A DNA stretch of 64,000 nt from Alnus glutinosa. Lineage: Eukaryota > Streptophyta > Magnoliopsida > Fagales > Betulaceae. The stretch spans positions 21,997,628 to 22,061,627 of the forward strand of contig NC_084897.1 in NCBI RefSeq assembly GCF_958979055.1, written 5' to 3'. This document shows positions 58,501 through 64,000 of the stretch, piece after piece. The first letter of the stretch is position 1, and the number at the start of each line of letters is the position of its first letter. The translations under genes and the position numbers were made by a program. The notes under the pieces are model-generated. The model was not told the origin of the DNA, ran no database searches, and worked only from the letters and a program-made list of their open reading frames with translations.

Positions 58501-61500
58501 ACAGTGTAGGCAATAGCCACGAGAAAGACAACTGGACTGAAATTCACAATGACTTAAATTCTCGAAGTACATTTGTGGAATTGAAGACCAAGAAAGAACA
58601 AATTTAACACTTTTTTCAAGAATAGTTAATTGACCTTCACACATGACTTGCTATATGTTTCATGGTCTCCCACAAGTTTCTTTTTTCTTTTCTTTTTTTT
58701 TTAAAAAAAAAGGCGCAGTGAATATGGGAAACTCGGGCAGACAAATAATCAAAAGAAGCAAGGGGGAGGGGTGGATGAAGAAAAATCAATTCTTCTGATC
58801 GTTTCAGCACCTTCAGAGGAAGTGCATGAAAAGAAAATTCGTTACCTAAACCATTAGAGATCTGATTTCAATTTCAATTATTCTTTTGGATGCCAGGCAA
58901 AACATCATTTCTAAACACTTGCAGAATGTTCAAGCAAGTTAATGTGCAGTAAAGTACAAAAACTGATTTGAGCACAACGCATGAGAAATTCTGAAGAATA
59001 CTTGTAAAAGACAATAACTCAAAGGATATCTTGAATATGTTTCCATGCTGTAGAGTTATGTGCGCAACCATGTCAACCCCCACTCTCATTGCACAAACTG
59101 GACATACCTGCAGATAAAGTCCCCACAGTGAGCAAAATTAAGTTTCACCTGCTCATTAGGGAAAGGGAAAGAGCATATTTTTATCTCTCATATAACAAAC
59201 AAAAAACTCTAAACAAAAGGTTAAAACTCATGATCCTAGACCAGACAGAGCAGTAATTAAACTTAAATTTCCAGTCCATGCACCACTATCCCTGCACCCT
59301 ACCCACTCCAACCTTCCTATATCCCACCCCACGGGTGGGTTGAAGATTGAAGATACACCATCACGTGCAAGTAGCTTTGTCAAAGTCAAGCCCCCACCCT
59401 TCTATACATACAGAAGGGGGTACCATCAGTTCACAAAGCTCATTGGTGGTTGAATTTACCAAGAGCCAAAGCAAGTACGGCATTTAATCTCTTACATCAA
59501 TTTTTGTGTCTATTGATGGATTGACTCAGCTTAATTGGCTAGAATACCAAGATTTTTTTTTTTTTTTTATGTGCTAGAATACCAAGATTTCATTAAATAT
59601 TTCTCTTAATCAGCCTATATGAGAATTCTAGCCATCAAGAGCATTAAAAATTGAAGCATATCATGGGAGGAAATCACTGAGACCAGCTTAACTCTCTACT
59701 GGCTTAAATTCCAGTCACTAGGATCAATTAGATGAATCGATAGCCATGCAGAGAATTTTTTTTTTTTTTTTTTGATAAGTAATAGCCATGCAGAGAAACT
59801 CCACTAGCTGGAATTTAAGGCTTTGTTGATTTAGTTGAGGAAAACATTACTTGAAGAAAAAAATACAACTTATCAAAAAAGAAAAGGAAAAAAAAAATTG
59901 CACTGTTATGATATCCATTAGATGCCTAGAAAGAGGAAATTACAAGCATCAACTAGCTTTTCAATAATCATGTATATACAATGAACAAGACATTTTGTAA
60001 AATATATATTCAACAAGTTTCAACATTTTGCTTGTTAGTTGTTACATGTGCAGATGGTTATTAACAGACATGAAAGGAGTAATACCCCATTCTTTGCCTC
60101 CACAGGATGCTCTTCGTCAATGTGGCAGCACAATCCAACAATATCGAAATACTCTGAACAGAATGGGCATGGAAACTCCTCCCTTATATCATCATCCCCA
60201 TCAAGTTCTTCAAATCCCATGAACATATCTGCATTCCACAACCTTGTTTCAGTAAGTGCCAGCATATATCTAGTGCATACACATGGCAGATCAAACAAAG
60301 CCTCCATTTGGTCAGTGAGAAATCCAAGTAAAACAAAATTGAGAGGAAAACACAAGAAATGCATGCCTCATATCAAAAGCTCAACTCAAACAAATCCTAA
60401 TAGTTGGAGGTTCAAAGTTCAATTCTATTCTACTTCATCATTATTCTCACAACCCAGTGGAGCATAAAGGGGAGAGTTTTGTACATTGAGTCCAACAATC
60501 TGAGCTATCAAGATCCACATGTTGGTTTCTTTCCCTTGCCTTTCCTTTTTAAGCGAGTAAACAAAAGATATTAAGAAAAAAAGAAACACGAGGCAACGAC
60601 GAAGCCAAACAGTGGTATCAAGTTCAACGAAGACATCTTTTCTTGGCTCTAATTGATCTTTAAAATTAAAGAGTAAGACTAGAAACCACATTTTTATTCC
60701 ATAACTATCCCACAATGCTGATCTGTCAGTTCCAACCAACCTTTTAATTTTATTTTTAACAAGAATTGATCTAAGGATTGATTGTGACTGCCACATCAGA
60801 CTTGTGAGATAGTTGTGGAATAAAAATGTTGTTTCAAGCATTACTCAAAATTAAAACCAAAAATTTAATTCCTTATGTTTTCCTTCATGTTCTAGATACC
60901 AAAACACGTGAGTACACATACTTGAAAACTTGTAAAGATGTTCAGGCCAAATAATTACACCAATATCTCGAAAGCAATTACCAAATTTAAATACAAAATA
61001 TCCCAAAATCTTCCATAATTGTCTAAGCAGCCAAACAGAACACTCAAAAAGTTAAAAAGTCTTCAGGCCAAACAATTACACCAACCTCATAAGAAGTGAA
61101 GCTCTTTTCAAATCCCACATCTATATGAAAAACAATTTAAGCTCTAACACTGTAGTCGCCAAAATTTCACTCATTTCTCAACCACGGAGCAGACCCACAA
61201 ACGGAAGAGTGTGATTCAGGCCATATAATCGTATCAATCTCCCTAAAGGTAAATCTTTTCCATTTATCAAATAAAAAATAATAATCATAACAATCTAAGC
61301 TCTAATCTTATAGTCGCCAAGAATTCCTTTATTTTCCCAGCTACTAAACAACCAACGAAATGTGTTATTCGGGCGATATAATCATTCCAACCTTGTAAGT
61401 GTAAATCTTTTCCATTTCCCACCTCTACAAAGCCAAGCACCTGAACTCTAACATTACATTCACCAAAATTTTCCCTGATTTTTCAGCTACCAAACAAACC

Positions 61501-61765
61501 CACAAAAGCAAGAGTGTTATTCAGGCTATGTAACCACATCAACCTCACTAAAAGTAAAAATTTTCCATTTCCACGTCTAAATAATCAAGAAACCAAGCTC
61601 CAACACTTCCCACCCCCAAAACTTTCCTACCATTTTCTCAACTACCAAACAAACCCCACAAGTAGAAGAAAAGGCTCAATCGAGCTCACCGGATCGCGAT
61701 TGAAGAGCGGACTGGTACCGCTTCGAAGCCGAAGAGAGACGAGCGCTCCACGAATCACCATCCAT
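55536..61765 (-). CDS. Di19 (drought-induced 19) zinc-finger protein, 5 exons
   Basis: Exons, minus strand: 61765-61690, 60228-60086, 59107-59030, 58466-58210, 55644-55536, joining in phase to 220 aa. The N-terminus reads MDGDSWSARLSSASKRYQSA. The Di19 zinc-binding domain has two C2H2 units: C46-x2-C49 (FPCPFCSEYFDIVGLCCHID) and C75-x2-C78 (VCPVCAMRVGVDMVAHITLQ). A basic MQRKRKSRKS (100-109) is a likely nuclear signal. The C-terminal Di19 region has LSLLRRELREGNFQSLFGGS and ends CEFVHGLLLSTILDDNL, the family's usual ending. Di19 proteins are nuclear stress-response transcription regulators, often phosphorylated by calcium-dependent kinases; this role is from the family. Introns are GT-AG except intron 3, which is AT-AC. 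Intron 4 (55645-58209, 2565 bases) contains a LINE and a 5S-bearing LTR. Confidence 0.92.
56455..57785 (-). mobile_element. LINE 3, 5'-truncated, in Di19 intron 4 (sense)
   Basis: The open frame 57771-56536 (411 codons, no stop) is the ORF2 C-terminal part of a plant L1 element: NWHRVCSPIKAGGLGVRNV, LGKWIWRFSQERDALWR, VGDGSHIRFWHDLWCGD, WRVKAPKRVAFFVWTAALGK, CVMCKKHGESVDHLLLHCDV (zf-RVT). It ends in a typical 3'UTR (TTGCGCTCCTCTGCGC, TTAATGAATTTTTACTTATA) and an A-tail (T on plus at 56457-56466). It is truncated inside RT and oriented like the host gene. The intact frame suggests a recent insertion. Confidence 0.9.
57837..58028 (-). mobile_element. Cassandra-type LTR with eroded 5S-like domain
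   Basis: On the minus strand TGTGACGTCCCACATCACCT opens the element and GTGTCGTTGGGGTGAGTCGT closes it, matching the LTR at 4350-4576. The 5S-like middle is shortened: GATAGTAGTACCAGAATTTT and GGCCTCCTAGGAAGTC remain, but the AAGTTAAGCG part is gone. TATGCA borders it on both sides (57831-57836 and 58030-58035), close to but not exactly at the expected termini. It lies in Di19 intron 4, in the host's orientation. Confidence 0.75.
58467..59029 (-). other. U12-type AT-AC intron (Di19 intron 3)
   Basis: On the minus strand exon 3 ends ATATTCAAG and the intron starts ATATCCTTTG, a perfect U12 5' splice site. Near the end it has TTCCTTAAC, the exact U12 branch consensus, followed by AAGAGGTTAC and then exon 4 (ATGCAGCGCAAGAGG). 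The branch A is 12 bases from the exon. The join gives FK-MQRKRKSRK, as expected for the family, in phase. No GT donor lies at the exon 3 boundary. Confidence 0.93.
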
Positions 61766-61990
61766 AGCTCAACCTCCTATTTCTCTGTCCTCCTCCTCTC
61801 ACTCGAATCAATTCCAAACTATACCCCACCCAAAACGCAGCGTTTCAAACCTCAATTATCTGGCGTTCCAACCGAGCCCGATCTCGTTAGTGACTCAGAC
61901 TGAATTCGATTGCGATGAGGGATAGAGAGAAATTGGGCTAGGGTTTGAGCTAGGAGAGAGAGAGAGAGAGAGTCAGTGAGACTGAGGGAT
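61766..61990 (-). promoter_or_regulatory. Di19 5' leader with CT tract
   Basis: The sense strand upstream of the ATG at 61765 carries CTCTCTCTCTCTCTCCTAGC (61948-61975 region), typical of plant leaders. No TATA box was assigned, and the start of transcription is not visible. Confidence 0.45.
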
Positions 61991-62278
61991 TAAATGCAAA
62001 TTTCACCGAAAGAGGAAGAGGGATTAATTTGTCACTGCGGTTCTATATTTGTTCCCTTTTCTTTTTTTTTTCTTTTTTTTAATTTTTATTTTTACTTTTT
62101 TATTTTTTGTTTTGCTTGCTTGCATTTGGATTTTTCAGAAAATAACGTTTCGTTTGAAGATTTTTTTTTTTTTTTTAATTCAATTCATTTAATTGATATG
62201 TATTTAAAAATAATCTACATAATTTAAACTCATATCAATTTAATAAGATAAATTAGAAAACGTTTTTCAATTTAATTT

Positions 62279-62822
62279 AGGGAAGAAAAAAAATATTTTA
62301 ACCCCTCAAATTATCATTTGTTTTGTAATTAGCCCCACAAATTGTTAATATTCTAACTCTGGCCTTCAAACTATCAAAACCTTTGAAAAATGTCTCATTT
62401 GGCGAAATATCTCCATATTACCTCCGTCACGTGTCATTTTTCAATTAAAAAATAATTTATTTTTAAAAAAATAAACTAAAAAAACTTATTTTTTATTTTT
62501 TCAATTAAAAAAAAAACTAATTTTAAAAAAATAGAAATGAGGTCTTTTTTTAAAATAAAAAAGAAAAAAAGTAAACTAAAATTTTTAATTTTTTAGTTTT
62601 TTTATTTATTATTATTTTTTTAAAAAAAATTAAGCTTTTTTTTTAAAAATATATATTATTTTTTAATTGAAAAATGACACGTAGCATAAATAATATGGGG
62701 ATATTTCGCTAAATTAGGCATTTTTCAAAGATTTTGAGAGGTCGAAGTCGGGGTGTTGACCTTTTGTGAGGCTAGTTGCAAAATGAGTAGTGATTTAGAG
62801 GGTTAAAATGTAATTTCCCTTT
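62279..62822. mobile_element. MITE with ~170-base inverted terminal repeats
   Basis: The left arm (AGGGAAGAAAAAAAATATTT, then TAACCCCTCAAATTATC, TTGAAAAATGTCTCATTTGG, CACGTGTCATTTTTCAATTA) pairs with the complement of the right arm (AGGGAAATTACATTTTAACC ... TTGAAAAATGCCTAATTTAG ... TACGTGTCATTTTTCAATTA). The centre is A/T-rich. A G19-like run (62829-62849) lies just outside. Non-coding. Confidence 0.85.
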
Positions 62823-63480
62823 TTTTTTGGGGGGGGGGGGGGGGGGGGGTTATAGAAATTTGCAATGAGAATACCATAACAAATTATGAGCCAAGTACGG
62901 CGTTCTAACACGTGCAAGGGAAATGATACATGCACTCATAGTGCACAACAAGTGCACTACCACAAGGCACAATGGAGTGGGTCACACCTGCACCATAAGT
63001 ATTTTGAGCATTTCCCTATGAGGGCGATCCAAACACAAGGTTAACAGTGGCCCACTTAGCAAGATGGTGCGCACGAAAAGTTTTCACTACGTAAAACTTT
63101 TGTAGTACTTCTAATAACTTATGCATATAAAAATGCATAAGCTATTGGGAGTGCTCTTACCTTGTCTAATCAAAACCTACTTTATCTATTTTAACTAATG
63201 GGCTAACCTACTTTATCTATTTTAACTAATGGGTTTCAAATATATCATGCATCTGATTATCTATTATTTCACTATATCATTTTAATTTTTTTTTATTATT
63301 ATTCTTTCTTTATCTTTTTTTATTTAATTTTAATTTTAAGACGTTTTTTCAACAAGAAGTCTTTTTTTTTTTTTTGGATAATTATTTGTTATAAAGTCAG
63401 CAAATTTTTTGTTCTCGTGTGAGGTGATTCGCATGAGTGTGACCTTAAAATGGCAAACATAAATTTTGTGATATAGACAT

Positions 63481-63545
63481 GGGCAGTGCTACGCAGTAGC
63501 AAAATTTCCGGAATTCTTCCGGAAATTTTGCTACTGCCAAACATT
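63481..63545. repeat. Very short perfect foldback
   Basis: The arms GCAGTAGCAAAATTTCCGGA (63493-63512) and TCCGGAAATTTTGCTACTGC (63518-63537) are perfect complements with a 5-base spacer. Outer bases GGGCAGTGCTAC and AAACATTACCCT pair loosely. It looks like a minimal MITE. Confidence 0.9.
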
Positions 63546-64000
63546 ACCCTATAGACATACTCTGAAATACAAATATATATATATATAATATTGTTATGGA
63601 GTAAGTGAGTTTTTGTGTGTATGTGAGTGAGAGAGAGGGAGAGAGAGAAACAAATATACCTAATTTACAGAAGTCTTCTAATTCAATTTGGAGGAAACTT
63701 TGTTCATGACTAAATATTTACTCAATACAAGTCAAATTCCTAGAAGGTTCAAGATTTGAACTCGAATAAATGTCGTATTAAAATTTTAGTTTGATATAAA
63801 GTAATAATAAAAAATTAATATGGTAGAAAATATATATAATCAAATTATCTTAATTCACTCTATAATTGATCAATAAAAAAAACTGCAACCCAATGATCTA
63901 ATTACAATATTTTTGTGTATATAGTCGTAATTCGTACACCAAAATATTGTTAGTAAATTGTGTAATAAAATGTTGTTGATTAAATTTTTATAATATTTAT

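Larger units (their letters stand above)
61991..64000. other. Intergenic region with MITEs, no gene seen
   Basis: AT-rich with T-runs. Contains a long-TIR MITE (62279-62822), a tandem 33-base duplication at 63172-63236 (two copies of CCTACTTTATCTATTTTAAC and TAATGGG), a short foldback at 63481-63545 and a GA tract at 63625-63650. No credible frame. Confidence 0.65.

Noticed and set aside
58167..58547. Separate small gene starting upstream of MQRKRKSRKS
   Set aside because: It is Di19 exon 4 plus intron sequence; the join to exon 3 through the AT-AC intron explains it.

Overview
The window is AT-rich nuclear DNA of a flowering plant, most likely a woody eudicot. The evidence is intron-rich plant gene families (kinesin-14 with a CH domain, Di19, PP2C, a WAK-type galacturonan-binding protein), plant LINEs with an RNase H tail, CACTA elements with CACTACAA ends, 5S-bearing TRIM LTRs and many MITEs. 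A Fagales-like genome would fit, but this is only an impression from the repeat styles.

Layout. 1-12100 is a nested transposon stack: a degenerate LINE interrupted by an LTR-like insert, a foldback MITE, a 5S-bearing solo LTR and a CACTA element, then a second, 5'-truncated LINE and a second CACTA-like element holding a GGGGTGG-rich foldback. 12100-18200 holds one short secreted-protein gene (15156-15779, +). Its downstream flank is repeated at positions 1-375, which implies a tandem paralogue just left of the window. 18276-21900 is a PP2C gene (-). 27582-34690 is a 19-exon kinesin-14 gene (-). 34700-50600 is a repeat-rich gap with no supported gene. 50600-54087 is a RING+PHD finger gene (+). 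55536-61990 is a Di19 zinc-finger gene (-) whose fourth intron has taken in a LINE and a 5S-bearing LTR. The rest is intergenic, with one long-TIR MITE.

I rebuilt splice structures by hand from open frames, GT-AG junctions and phase. PP2C (425 aa), kinesin (1034 aa), RING/PHD (807 aa) and Di19 (220 aa) all close in frame from ATG to stop. Two introns do not fit GT-AG: kinesin intron 13 and Di19 intron 3. Both begin ATATCCTT, end AC, and carry a U12-type branch site 12 bases before the 3' splice site, so they look like minor-spliceosome AT-AC introns. These are the best-supported unusual features here.

The genes do not form an operon-like unit. They are independent housekeeping, signalling or stress loci separated by transposon debris. 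No CRISPR array, bacterial gene, rRNA gene or convincing tRNA was seen.
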